Shown: one piece after another, positions 8,030-16,094 of the stretch | How the letters are laid out: every line of letters begins with the position of its first letter | Position numbering within the stretch: the first letter of the stretch is position 1 | Source of the DNA: Providencia rettgeri | Lineage (GTDB): Bacteria > Pseudomonadota > Gammaproteobacteria > Enterobacterales > Enterobacteriaceae | DNA length: 64,000 nucleotides | Assembly (NCBI RefSeq): GCF_023205015.1 | Contig: NZ_CP096258.1 | Span: forward strand, 2,046,001-2,110,000 | Reading direction: 5' to 3' | Position numbers and translations under genes: made by a program | The notes under the pieces: model-generated | Told to the model about the DNA's origin: nothing | What the model saw: only the letters and a program-made list of their open reading frames with translations | The model's database searches: none

Positions 8030-8467
8030 ATGTATCAAACAATTTTGGTTCCCGTGGATATATCTGAAGATGTATTAACAGATAACGCATTAAAACATGC
8101 TATTTATCTAGCAAAAATCTCAAATGCGAAAATTCACTTGTTTCACTCAGTGCCGGATGTTTCAAGGTTTTCAATGAGCTACAGTTATCATTATGATTTA
8201 TTATCTTCATTTGCTAAAAAAGCCCTTGAGCGTTCAGAAGAACAGCTAAAAGAAATCATTGAAAAAATTGATTATCCATCAGATAAAATCTCTTATAAGG
8301 TTGAGTTTGGCTCACCAAGAGATAAGGTTTTATCGGAAGCTGAGGCAATTGATGCTGACCTTATTGTTATCGGCTCACGTAACCCAAGTATTTCAACGCA
8401 TTTATTAGGTTCAAATGCTTCTGGGATTGTATCCTATGCGAAGATCTCGGTACTTGTCGTTCGATAA
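8030..8467 (+). CDS. Universal stress protein, UspF-like paralogue
   Basis: A 145-residue Usp protein from ATG 8030, supported by AAGGGG at 8018-8024. A longer TTG-initiated frame from 7991 exists but lacks a ribosome binding site. It starts YQTILVPVDISEDVL and ends GSRNPSISTHLLGSNASGIVSYAKISVLVVR, so it is very close to the UspF at 6970 and probably a tandem duplicate with the small membrane protein between them. It is followed by a strong terminator. Confidence 0.85.
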   Translation: MYQTILVPVDISEDVLTDNALKHAIYLAKISNAKIHLFHSVPDVSRFSMSYSYHYDLLSSFAKKALERSEEQLKEIIEKIDYPSDKISYKVEFGSPRDKVLSEAEAIDADLIVIGSRNPSISTHLLGSNASGIVSYAKISVLVVR

Positions 8468-8473
8468 AATAAA

Positions 8474-8506
8474 AATAGCCTGCAAGGTAATGCAGGCTAT
8501 TTTTGT
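8474..8506 (+). terminator. Strong intrinsic terminator after the second usp gene
   Basis: A 10-bp perfect stem AATAGCCTGC / GCAGGCTATT (8474-8483, 8492-8501) followed by T's. It may also serve the convergent gene at 8526, because an A-run precedes the stem. Confidence 0.85.
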
Positions 8507-8525
8507 CTATTAAAAGCAAATAAAT

Positions 8526-8819
8526 CTAAGGGGTTTTAACCGCTTCTTTGGCTTGCTCAATGGCCTTAAGTGCTTGGCTACAGGCTTGCTCTTGTGCATC
8601 GTCAGGGTAGCTAGCAAGGGCTTTTTTCGCTTCTTCTAATTGTGACTTCATTAATGCAATTTGTTCACCTGCATTGGCTTCATCTTTATATTGTTCTTCG
8701 GCTTGTTTAACAAGGTCGTTCATTTCTTTAAAATAAGTGTCACAGGTTACACCTGCATTTGCATTAAATGCAGTGAAAGCCATTAATAGACTAAATGCAA
8801 TTGGAATCGTTTTTTTCAT
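8526..8819 (-). CDS. Small secreted protein, DUF5339-like
   Basis: The frame is open to 9023, but the start is most likely the ATG whose codon ends at 8819, because it gives a clean signal peptide (MKKTIPIAFSLLMAF..., cleavage after NANA) and a 97-residue precursor. The mature part is a Glu/Lys/Ala-rich helical protein with two cysteines (VTCDTYF and EQACSQA) that probably form a disulfide. Small periplasmic proteins with this TCDxYFKEMD-type start are grouped as DUF5339. Function is unknown. Confidence 0.7.
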   Translation of the reverse strand: MKKTIPIAFSLLMAFTAFNANAGVTCDTYFKEMNDLVKQAEEQYKDEANAGEQIALMKSQLEEAKKALASYPDDAQEQACSQALKAIEQAKEAVKTP

Positions 8820-9012
8820 CGTATTTTCGCTTTCAAAATTCATAATATCGTCAGAATAACACCCCATATTCAAAAACGCACTATTCGAACACGTGAATGT
8901 TTTTAACTGATAAGTTTTTTCTACATATTGAGAATATTCCTGTTGGTCACTAACGACAATAGCATAATTTGCAAAACACAAATGATAATCATTCTTGACT
9001 GAGTGTAATGTA

Positions 9013-9036
9013 AAAGTGTACATTTAAGTACACTTT
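9013..9036. promoter_or_regulatory. Perfect 8-bp inverted repeat upstream of the 140-aa gene
   Basis: AAAGTGTA (9013-9020) and TACACTTT (9029-9036), separated by 8 bases, lie just before the start of the gene at 9042. This could be an operator for a dimeric regulator; the TetR protein encoded at 9461-10102 is one candidate. There is no direct evidence of binding. Confidence 0.35.
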
Positions 9037-9041
9037 AAATA

Positions 9042-9464
9042 ATGATAAAGAAAGAGATGATTATGATGAATAAAAATATGATAAAAACAGAAAATTGGCC
9101 GATCTGTGAGATGAATATATTTCCCTCTACTATGGATGAAACACGTTTGTGGTTAGAAGAGATGGATATGTTATTGGCGAGAAGAAATGAATTTGTCTTG
9201 ATATACCCGCCAGTGGTTAAAAAAGAAAAACCATCATCAGAAGATATGCAAAGTATGAAATATGTGCGTCGTTGGTTGAAAGACACTAAAGAAGCGATGG
9301 AACAACATTGCCGCGCTCTTGTTGTTACCCTGCAACCGGATGGACGAGATAAAGAGGAGATGGAACGCATGGCACCTATGCTATCTGCGTTATATGGCCC
9401 CCAAGTTTTAATCGCAGCGGATGGAACAACAGCAAAAGAGCAGGCCCAATCAGTTTTAGCTTAG
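9042..9464 (+). CDS. Conserved hypothetical protein paired with a TetR gene
   Basis: A 140-residue soluble protein with no signal peptide. The layout MNIFPSTMDETRLWLEEMD, ARRNEFVLIYPPVV, RRWLKDTKEAMEQHCRALVVTLQPD, then a C-terminal alternating region, resembles small uncharacterised proteins often encoded beside TetR regulators in gamma-proteobacteria. Several in-frame ATGs near the start (9042, 9057, 9063, 9066) make the first residue uncertain. Its stop overlaps the convergent TetR gene by 4 bases. Confidence 0.55.
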   Translation: MIKKEMIMMNKNMIKTENWPICEMNIFPSTMDETRLWLEEMDMLLARRNEFVLIYPPVVKKEKPSSEDMQSMKYVRRWLKDTKEAMEQHCRALVVTLQPDGRDKEEMERMAPMLSALYGPQVLIAADGTTAKEQAQSVLA

Positions 9465-10102
9465 TTGACTGTGTTTTTACTGATTTTACGGATATAACTG
9501 GCGATGATATCAACGGACATAGCAATCTGCTGTTGAATAAACTCATCGCTGGGCTTGAAATCAGCAATACAGAAAGTGGTGATAAAGACATCCGCTTTTA
9601 GCATTTCTAGGTAACGTGAAGAAATACTTAATAATGTTTTTTCATCTACCTTAACGTCAGGAAGCAAAGCCAATTTCTGTGTTAATAAGCGATAGCTTTT
9701 TACTGGGCCTTGTTCAAAAAACGCGTGCGTTATTTCAGGGAAACGATTGTACTCACCTAAAATTAACCGGTATAACCCAATGGATTCAGGCTTAAGCACA
9801 TTCAATAAAAATCGAGAGCCATAAAAAGAAAGTATGGACTCAATCGTATCTAGTGGGGGCGTTTTTTCATCAGGCTCCTGAAAAATATCATCAATCATAG
9901 ATGCAATAACAGCGGCAAATAACCCTTCTTTATCACCAAAGTTTTTATATAACGTTGTTCGAGAGCCCCCAGCTCGTTCAATAATCATATCCAGAGTTGC
10001 GCCTTCAAACCCATATTGCAGAAAAATTTCAGTTGCCGCAGAGATCAAAGCCTGTTGACGACGTCGGCCTTTTGGGGTTTTAGCTGTAAGAGGGTTATTC
10101 AT
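9461..10102 (-). CDS. TetR/AcrR family transcriptional regulator
   Basis: A 213-residue regulator with a classic N-terminal TetR HTH: RRRQQALISAATEIFLQYGFEGATLDMIIERAGGSRTTLYKNFGDKEGLF (residues ~13-62). The C-terminal part (STYGSRFLxxVLxPE, then FEQGPVKSYR) is of the AefR/TetR_C_7 kind that often controls efflux or envelope genes. It is convergent with the 140-residue gene and divergent from yjjP. No efflux pump is adjacent, so the target is open. Confidence 0.85.
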   Translation of the reverse strand: MNNPLTAKTPKGRRRQQALISAATEIFLQYGFEGATLDMIIERAGGSRTTLYKNFGDKEGLFAAVIASMIDDIFQEPDEKTPPLDTIESILSFYGSRFLLNVLKPESIGLYRLILGEYNRFPEITHAFFEQGPVKSYRLLTQKLALLPDVKVDEKTLLSISSRYLEMLKADVFITTFCIADFKPSDEFIQQQIAMSVDIIASYIRKISKNTVN

Positions 10103-10302
10103 TAATGGTTAATCCTGCTATTTGTCTTCAAATAAGAAAGTAACATAACAAATTTTACTGAAATAGTTTAAATCACGTCACCTCAATCATAGATTTACCT
10201 GAAAGAGATCATCATTTAAGCTGATATTTGTCTTTATGATATTGATAAAGATTACCATGTTTAGGGTAATATCTGAATGGTTGTCACAATGTTGGGGGCA
10301 AG

Positions 10303-11106
10303 ATGACAGAGTATGCATTAAATGAACAAAAAATAGATCAAAATGATCCCGTTAATCAGCAACGTGAAATAACTCGGCTCTGTATTGAGTGTGGTTTATT
10401 GTTACTGCAACATGGCGCTGAAAGTATGCTTGTCGAACAATTGACGACCCGTGTGGGCATTGCGCTTGGAGCAAGCCAAGTTGATAGTGCTATTTCATCT
10501 AATTCATTAGTTTTAACCACTATAATTGATGGCCGTTGCTTAACATCAACGCGACGTATTATTGACCGCGGTATAAATATGCATGTTGTTACTGAAGTTC
10601 AGCATGCCGTGATTTTAGTTGAGCACCATTTACTAGACCGAAAACAACTACAAAAGAAATTATCATCGATTAAACCATTACGTTATCCTCGATGGTTAAT
10701 GGTTTTGATGGTGGCTTTATCTTGCGCTTGTTTCAGCAAATTGAATGGCGGGGGATGGGAGAGTGCGGCTATTACATTTTTAGCCAGTGGTTGTGCAATG
10801 TATGTTCGGCAAGTGTTAACCTCCCACCAAATGAACCCGTTAATTAATTTTTGTATTACTGCGTTTGTTGCGACAACCGTTTCCGGATTATTACTAAAAA
10901 TACCGTATTTGGCGGTCACAGAAACAATTTCGATGGCTGCCAGTGTATTACTTTTAGTTCCAGGCTTTCCATTAATTAATGCAGTCGCGGATATGTTTAA
11001 AGGGCATGTCAATACTGGATTAGCGCGCTGGACAATGGCGAGCCTCCTTACTTTGGCTACCTGCATTGGCGTTGTATTAGCAATGACAGTCTGGGGGTTA
11101 AAATAA
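10303..11106 (+). CDS. yjjP: YjjP, N-terminal subunit of the ThrE-type exporter YjjPB
   Basis: A 267-residue inner-membrane protein. A soluble N-terminal domain carries REITRLCIECGLLLLQHGAES and VDSAISSNSLVLT, the ThrE signature, then about five membrane helices (residues ~125-265) including LVPGFPLINAVADM. In E. coli, yjjP and yjjB together encode a transporter reported to export succinate; the family is otherwise known for threonine/serine export. The gene overlaps yjjB by one base (TAATG), so the two are translationally coupled. Confidence 0.92.
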   Translation: MTEYALNEQKIDQNDPVNQQREITRLCIECGLLLLQHGAESMLVEQLTTRVGIALGASQVDSAISSNSLVLTTIIDGRCLTSTRRIIDRGINMHVVTEVQHAVILVEHHLLDRKQLQKKLSSIKPLRYPRWLMVLMVALSCACFSKLNGGGWESAAITFLASGCAMYVRQVLTSHQMNPLINFCITAFVATTVSGLLLKIPYLAVTETISMAASVLLLVPGFPLINAVADMFKGHVNTGLARWTMASLLTLATCIGVVLAMTVWGLK

Positions 11107-11576
11107 TGGGCATAGAATTTTTATTCTCCTTATGTGAGAAAATGTTATTAGCGGCTATACCGGCGGTTGGATTTGCGATGGTATTTAATGTCCCTGTTAG
11201 AGCATTGAAATATTGCGCTTTATTAGGTGCGATTGGTTATGGTTTTAGAATGGTATTAATGGCTTTAGGGCTGCAAATTGAATGGGCAAGTTTTCTCGCA
11301 GCAATTTTAATCGGTATTATTGGTATTCAGTGGTCACGTTGGTGGTTAGCCCATCCTAAAGTCTTCACTGTCGCTGCAGTGATCCCGATGTTTCCAGGTA
11401 TTAGTGCCTATATCGCAATGATTTCCGTAGTAAAAATATCGCAATATGGCTATGACCCAGAACTCGTTGAGGTCTTAGTCACAAATTTCTTAAAAGCGTC
11501 GTTTATTGTTGGAGCCTTGTCTATTGGTATTTCTTTACCTGGTTTATGGCTATATCGCAAAAGACCGAGCGTATAA
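11106..11576 (+). CDS. yjjB: YjjB, C-terminal subunit of the YjjPB exporter
   Basis: A 156-residue protein, almost entirely membrane-embedded (four to five helices), with the family motif VIPMFPGISAYIAM. It corresponds to the second half of Corynebacterium ThrE and needs YjjP as partner. Translational coupling to yjjP (start inside the TAATG overlap) supports a 1:1 complex. Confidence 0.92.
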   Translation: MGIEFLFSLCEKMLLAAIPAVGFAMVFNVPVRALKYCALLGAIGYGFRMVLMALGLQIEWASFLAAILIGIIGIQWSRWWLAHPKVFTVAAVIPMFPGISAYIAMISVVKISQYGYDPELVEVLVTNFLKASFIVGALSIGISLPGLWLYRKRPSV

Positions 11577-11836
11577 TTTTTACGGCTATGGTTTATTAGT
11601 ATTTCTGTTATGTGTGTAAGCCAGACTTTACTTTTACTAATATGAGTTAGCTGCTCTATTAAAGCTGCATAAATTCTGATGTGGGTGTGACACATAAAAT
11701 TGAGTCATCGCTGATATCATTAATGCTACTATTTGATTAGAATATGTGATGTTTCTTCTTGCACATTAATGTGTTAGAGGAAAAACTAACGTATTTACAT
11801 TAATTCTTTGCATATATTCTTATTAGTGGTGTTATT

Positions 11837-12826
11837 TTGAAACAATTTAGCAGGTCCAAGTATTCTCAATTCGTTTTTTCGATTCTATTATTCATATTTT
11901 CCGCTTTTTCATTTTCCGCACCAAATTCGTTTACTGAAGCTAAAGTGTTAAGTAAAACACAGGTTTATGCAGACCAAAATCATCAAGGTGAGGGGACGAT
12001 ATACTGTGGATGCGAGTGGGAGTGGGTAGGAAAAAGCGGGGGAAAAGTTGATTTAGCCTCTTGCGGCTACCAAGTGCGTAAACAGCAGAACCGAGCTGAA
12101 CGTATTGAATGGGAACATATTGTTCCAGCATGGGTATTTGGTCATCAACGTCAATGTTGGCAAAAAGGCGGGCGAAAAAACTGTGTATCTAGTGACCCTG
12201 TTTTTGGCCAAATGGAAGCTAATTTGCATAATTTAGCACCTTCTATTGGCGAGGTGAATGGTGATAGAAGCAATTTTAGTTTTGGCCAATTATCTGCTAA
12301 TACACCGTACCCGTATGGAATGTGCCGTAGTCGAGTTGATTTCAAAGAAAGAGTCTTTGAGCCAAGAGATGAAGCTAAAGGGCAGGTGGCTAGAGTCTAT
12401 TTCTATATGCATGACCGCTATAACTTGTCTATGTCACGTCAACAGCAACAGCTATTGATGGCATGGGATAGTCAATACCCACCAACCCCTTGGGAAATCA
12501 TACGTGATAATCGAATCGCTAAAGTGATGGGACATCATAACCCCTTTGTGACAGGGGAAAAAAAGTGGCGTTTAAATCATAAAAATGGTGCGGAAGGCGT
12601 CAATATTTCCTCAGTTTCACTTTCAACTCAGCCTCAAACCATAAAAAATAAGCCGATAGTGTCAAATGTGGTTGAAATTAAAGGTAATCGTAATTCTAAC
12701 AAATACCACTTTTCACATTGCCCTAGTTTCAATACCATCGCCGATAAAAATGCCGTTATTTTCATGGACGAACAAGCGGCTAAAGCTGCAGGCTTTCAGT
12801 TAGCGGGGAATTGTAAAACACGCTAA
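11837..12826 (+). CDS. endA: Periplasmic endonuclease I with an extra C-terminal Ada-like metal-binding domain
   Basis: A 329-residue precursor with a TTG start and a signal peptide (hydrophobic residues 11-27, cleavage near FSFSA). The nuclease core is intact: CGCEWEW, RIEWEHIVPAW (catalytic His), EANLHNLAPSIGEVNGDRSN, and the Cys set that makes disulfides in EndA. E. coli EndA is about 235 residues. Here ~90 more follow: a Ser/Thr linker and then a domain with GNRNSNKYHFSHCPSF...GFQLAGNC, matching the small Cys/His module seen at the C-terminus of several secreted nucleases. It cuts double-stranded DNA in the periplasm. Confidence 0.9.
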   Translation: MKQFSRSKYSQFVFSILLFIFSAFSFSAPNSFTEAKVLSKTQVYADQNHQGEGTIYCGCEWEWVGKSGGKVDLASCGYQVRKQQNRAERIEWEHIVPAWVFGHQRQCWQKGGRKNCVSSDPVFGQMEANLHNLAPSIGEVNGDRSNFSFGQLSANTPYPYGMCRSRVDFKERVFEPRDEAKGQVARVYFYMHDRYNLSMSRQQQQLLMAWDSQYPPTPWEIIRDNRIAKVMGHHNPFVTGEKKWRLNHKNGAEGVNISSVSLSTQPQTIKNKPIVSNVVEIKGNRNSNKYHFSHCPSFNTIADKNAVIFMDEQAAKAAGFQLAGNCKTR

Positions 12827-12835
12827 TTATCTGAT

Positions 12836-12880
12836 AAACCACAGTTGTTAATTCACTGATTACTGTGGTTTTATTTTTTA
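12836..12880 (+). terminator. Intrinsic terminator of endA
   Basis: A 10-bp stem AAACCACAGT / ACTGTGGTTT (12836-12845, 12862-12871) with a T-rich tail. Confidence 0.8.
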
Positions 12881-13029
12881 TTTTTATTCGAGATAACCAA
12901 AGAGTTGAATAAATTTTCAGAATTTTGTTAGAAAAATGTTGCCTTATTAAAAAAAATGACGCTATATTTAAAGCAGATGAAAATTGCAATAAAAACATGG
13001 GCTCATTAAGGTACAAAAAATATTGCAGT

Positions 13030-13047
13030 TTGTCATATCACTGTCAT
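13030..13047 (+). promoter_or_regulatory. PhoB box upstream of phoH
   Basis: TTGTCAT-ATCA-CTGTCAT: two direct repeats of the CTGTCAT element with a 4-bp spacer, which is the Pho-box layout. E. coli phoH is a known PhoB-regulated gene, so the match fits. It would place transcription start near 13070 and leave a leader of about 250 bases before phoH. Confidence 0.75.
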
Positions 13048-13091
13048 ATAGATTCATTAGTTTAGAAGTATCGCTGTTACAGGAGAAACTA

Positions 13092-13289
13092 ATGGGAAAT
13101 ACGTGTCTATTCACACGAATTCGAAGCCGGTTATCACTCCATCATGAAATTTCCATGGTGAGATTGGTAACCGGTTTTTTTATTAGCCGACTTATGGCAC
13201 CAAGTCACAGCCACAATCGATATTTGACCATTAACTTTGAGCTTGAAGGGAGCTCCTCTCTGTTTGGAATAGTCCGTCATTTGAATTGA
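13092..13289 (+). CDS. Putative 65-codon leader ORF in the phoH 5' region
   Basis: ATG 13092 follows ACAGGAGAAACTA, an excellent ribosome binding site, and the frame stays open for 65 codons (MGNTCLFTRIRSRLSLHHEI...) to a TGA at 13287-13289, 29 bases before the phoH start. The peptide is basic and His/Arg/Ser-rich with no recognised family. An intrinsic-terminator-like hairpin lies inside it, so it may be a regulatory leader peptide rather than a functional protein. Confidence 0.4.
   Translation: MGNTCLFTRIRSRLSLHHEISMVRLVTGFFISRLMAPSHSHNRYLTINFELEGSSSLFGIVRHLN
13127..13183 (+). terminator. Terminator-like hairpin inside the phoH leader
   Basis: Outer 7-bp stem CCGGTTA / TAACCGG (13127-13133, 13168-13174), an inner CCAT/ATGG helix (13139-13142, 13155-13158), and immediately seven T (13175-13181). 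It lies between the Pho box and phoH and within the 65-codon frame, so it is a candidate attenuator or the 3' end of a small RNA. Confidence 0.65.
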
Positions 13290-13318
13290 CATCACTGATA
13301 CCGGGAAGGGTTAATACT

Positions 13319-14104
13319 ATGAGTAGACAGAAAGCTGCTACAAAGGCACGTCGTGAAATGAAACGTTCATCTCGTAAAGATCGTTCAGGTCGTTTTGATA
13401 TCAATAACGTCGCATCATTTGCTGAATATACAGGCATTGAAGCTATCGGTATGGCAAAAGAACGTCGTGATGAATCCCCTATATTGCCAAGAAATGAAGC
13501 TCAAAAACTCTATATTAATTCCATTAAACATAAGCAACTTATTTTTGCGAATGGTGAAGCGGGGTGCGGTAAAACCTATATCAGCACTGCACTGGCGGCT
13601 GATGCGTTAATCCATAAAGATATCAATAAAATTATTGTCACAAGGCCCGTTCTTCAAGCGGAGGAAGATCTCGGTTTTTTACCGGGTGATATGTCAGAAA
13701 AATTTGCACCTTACTTTCGCCCTGTTTATGACGTATTGGTGAAAAGGCTGGGAGCATCCTTTTTGCAATATTGTTTGCGCCCTGAAATTGCCAAAGTGGA
13801 AATTGCACCATTTGCCTATATGCGAGGTCGTACATTTGAAAACGCCGTCGTAATATTAGATGAAGCTCAGAATGTTACCGTCACTCAAATGAAAATGTTT
13901 TTAACTCGGCTTGGTGAAAATGTGACAGTGATTGTCAATGGCGACGTAACTCAATGTGATTTACCGGATGGTGTATCCTCAGGGTTGGCTGATGCATTAC
14001 AACGCTTTAGCAGTGATGAAATGGTATCAATGGTGAATTTTACGATTGAGGATTGTGTGAGGTCACAATTGTGCCATAAAGCATTGCTGGCTTATAACGA
14101 CTGA
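13319..14104 (+). CDS. phoH: PhoH, phosphate-starvation-inducible P-loop ATPase
   Basis: 261 residues from ATG 13319 (MSRQKAATKARREMKR, Shine-Dalgarno GGGAAGGG), collinear with E. coli PhoH. Walker A is GEAGCGKT (residues ~85-92) and Walker B VVILDEAQN (~179-187), as in superfamily I helicase-like ATPases. The conserved block LGFLPGDMSEKFAPYFRPVYDVL is intact. It is cytosolic, probably acting in RNA/ribonucleoprotein handling under phosphate stress; the exact role is unclear in any species. The Pho box and leader upstream support phosphate control. Confidence 0.95.
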   Translation: MSRQKAATKARREMKRSSRKDRSGRFDINNVASFAEYTGIEAIGMAKERRDESPILPRNEAQKLYINSIKHKQLIFANGEAGCGKTYISTALAADALIHKDINKIIVTRPVLQAEEDLGFLPGDMSEKFAPYFRPVYDVLVKRLGASFLQYCLRPEIAKVEIAPFAYMRGRTFENAVVILDEAQNVTVTQMKMFLTRLGENVTVIVNGDVTQCDLPDGVSSGLADALQRFSSDEMVSMVNFTIEDCVRSQLCHKALLAYND

Positions 14105-14177
14105 TTATGACATTCATTAATCCAATGCCCTACGTTCGCTTGCAGGGCATAGGTTAAATCTTTATAGAGACAATTGA

Positions 14178-14831
14178 TTAGTGGTAAAGCATTTCATGTA
14201 CGATTTGCTCATCGGTGAGGGTGTATGGGTAATAGGTTGGCCAATTTTCTAGTTGGCTTAGTAATTTTTCCTGAGATTCGTTTCCCATATACAGGTGGAA
14301 ATGCCCTGAAGTCTGAGGCTCAATAATATGGTCACTAAATTGGATAAATTTAGGTGCTTTTGAGTTTGTATCTTTGCATTCAAATAAGTAACGAACGCCT
14401 TTTTTCCCTGAAGTATAATGAAGAATTTTGTAACCCGCGTAGTCATATTTACAGCTGCTTACGTTCCCGTTTTGGGTAAATTCAATAACATCATTTTCAA
14501 TGCCAATACTGTTAACATCGGTGGCATAGCCTTTTTTATAATATTCACGATACTCTTCAACCGTTTTGTCTTTATTTTTCTTGGCCTTACTTTCTAGAAC
14601 CTCATCAAGTTTTCCATTTAATAGTAATGGATTAACAGATTCCCATACGCCTTGCCAATCGTTCAGAGACCTATCCTTGACGTCAGCATCGTCAAAAATC
14701 CCTTTTGAAGCTTGTAGCGCTTTCTCTGATTGTGGATGGGAGTGACTATGTGAACCATGAGCAACAGCGGTATAGCTAGTGAGCGCTAATGCAATATAAA
14801 GACTCGTTTTTAAAATTGCCATTTTGTACAC
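14178..14831 (-). CDS. zinT: ZinT, periplasmic zinc-binding protein
   Basis: 217 residues from a GTG start (codon ending at 14831) with AGGAAA six bases before; ATG at 14822 is an alternative. The signal peptide ends near AVAHG, followed by a His-rich leader (HGSHSHSHPQ) and the YodA/ZinT lipocalin-like domain with DWQGVWESVNPLL, CKY...CKD cysteines and the zinc-ligand stretch SGHFHLYMG. It supplies zinc to the ZnuABC importer in other enterobacteria. A Zur-type operator lies 50 bases upstream. Confidence 0.93.
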   Translation of the reverse strand: MYKMAILKTSLYIALALTSYTAVAHGSHSHSHPQSEKALQASKGIFDDADVKDRSLNDWQGVWESVNPLLLNGKLDEVLESKAKKNKDKTVEEYREYYKKGYATDVNSIGIENDVIEFTQNGNVSSCKYDYAGYKILHYTSGKKGVRYLFECKDTNSKAPKFIQFSDHIIEPQTSGHFHLYMGNESQEKLLSQLENWPTYYPYTLTDEQIVHEMLYH

Positions 14832-14877
14832 AGTGGTTTTCCTATTTTTGTAGTGAATATAAAGATTATAAAAAAAC

Positions 14878-14902
14878 CATTATGTTATAACATAACAAAT
14901 GG
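14878..14902 (-). promoter_or_regulatory. Zur box upstream of zinT
   Basis: TGTTAT-AAC-ATAACA (14883-14897) is a perfect 6-bp inverted repeat with a 3-base spacer, in the layout of enterobacterial Zur sites such as that of znuA/znuCB. It indicates repression of zinT when zinc is plentiful. Confidence 0.8.
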
Positions 14903-15041
14903 TGATGTGAAAAGTATTTTAGGGAGTTTATTGTTGGGGAAAATAATGGCTAATAACTTGATGAAGGCATGAGAAATCAGGAAATAAGTTCGCTTATTAG
15001 CATTTATAGACCAATAAGCGAACTAAATATTTAAATTGAAG

Positions 15042-15881
15042 TTAATCGTCAGGGTTATCCATTACAGCATGGCGCTCATGATGGTAACCTTCTTCATCAT
15101 AGCCATATCGCCAATAAGGGATCGCATAGATATCATCACGGCCAAAACCTTTTTCACGACGAATATAACGACGTAAATCACGAATAATTTGGTCTTCACC
15201 CGCAATCCAGAAAGCGCAGTCGCTGTTTGGGATCTCCCAAGACTTAAACGTGCTAATTAACTCTGCTGTTTTGCTGATATCACCACAGATCCAAATTACG
15301 TCAACGTGTTCAGGTTTTCTCAGCTCACGCACATCTTTTGGGTTATCTAACCGTAGCACGACTTTACCTTGGGCAGTTGCTGGCATTTTTTCTAATAATG
15401 CAGCGATAGCGGGTAGCGAGCTTGAATCACCGGCCATGAAATAATGTTGTCTGGCAGGCAATAATGGGTCTGGGCCACCAGGGTTGGTAATACCCATCCA
15501 ATTTCCGGGTTTTGCATCACGAGCAAATAGGTATGCAGGGCCAGTTGTTCCATCATGCATAGCAAATTCAATATCAATCTCGCTAACCTCTGGGCGGATG
15601 GCTCTGACCGTATAGGTACGAACAAATGGGCGAGGTTTGTCTTCTGGCCAGCTACGGCCTTCTTTACTTAGGATAGGGAGTGCGGGCTGGCTGCTTAAAT
15701 CAGGGGCTAAAAATATTTTCAGGTGCCCACCTTCACAATCAGTTGGGTATGTATTGAGTTTTTCACCGGTGAAAGTAATGCTGCGAATAGATGGGCTGAT
15801 ATCGGTAATGGATTTGACTTGAATGAGCTGTGGTGGAGCCGGGCGGTAGATGTTTTTTTCAACAGGTTGTTCAGTGGCCAC
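15042..15881 (-). CDS. Siderophore-interacting protein / NADPH-dependent ferric-chelate reductase (YqjH/ViuB family)
   Basis: A 279-residue flavin-dependent reductase that releases iron from ferric siderophores in the cytosol. It has an N-terminal FAD-binding ferredoxin-reductase barrel with RPFVRTYTVR (FAD-contacting R-x-Y-T, residues ~86-95) and IDIEFAMHD, then GPAYLFARDAKPG and the C-terminal SIP domain with WIAGEDQIIRDLRRYIRRE...GYWRYG. A Fur box in the promoter fits iron-starvation expression. It is monocistronic. Confidence 0.9.
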   Translation of the reverse strand: MATEQPVEKNIYRPAPPQLIQVKSITDISPSIRSITFTGEKLNTYPTDCEGGHLKIFLAPDLSSQPALPILSKEGRSWPEDKPRPFVRTYTVRAIRPEVSEIDIEFAMHDGTTGPAYLFARDAKPGNWMGITNPGGPDPLLPARQHYFMAGDSSSLPAIAALLEKMPATAQGKVVLRLDNPKDVRELRKPEHVDVIWICGDISKTAELISTFKSWEIPNSDCAFWIAGEDQIIRDLRRYIRREKGFGRDDIYAIPYWRYGYDEEGYHHERHAVMDNPDD

Positions 15882-15918
15882 GGACGATCTCCTTTATTAA
15901 TGATAATTTTATTATATG

Positions 15919-15938
15919 GTAATTATTATCATTATCAT
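15919..15938 (-). promoter_or_regulatory. Fur box of the siderophore-interacting protein gene
   Basis: Read on the minus strand it is TGATAATGATAATAATTA, three GATAAT-like hexamers, close to the Fur consensus, 38 bases before the start codon. Confidence 0.8.
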
Positions 15939-16045
15939 GAATAACTTTGTAAGTTGCAACAGCTAGTGAGCGATTGGAAGAGGATATTTATACAGAAAGG
16001 TTTTCAACAGTAGGGAGGCAATTTACAGTGATGAGTTGTTGATTT

Positions 16046-16081
16046 TAATAAAAATGCCGTATGACTTTTAGTCTACGGCAT
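16046..16081 (-). terminator. Terminator of the cio operon
   Basis: Stem ATGCCGTA / TACGGCAT (16054-16061, 16074-16081), extended by an inner GAC/GTC helix. The minus-strand transcript continues into TTTTTATTAAAA. Confidence 0.8.
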
Positions 16082-16094
16082 ATCGAAAGGTAAA

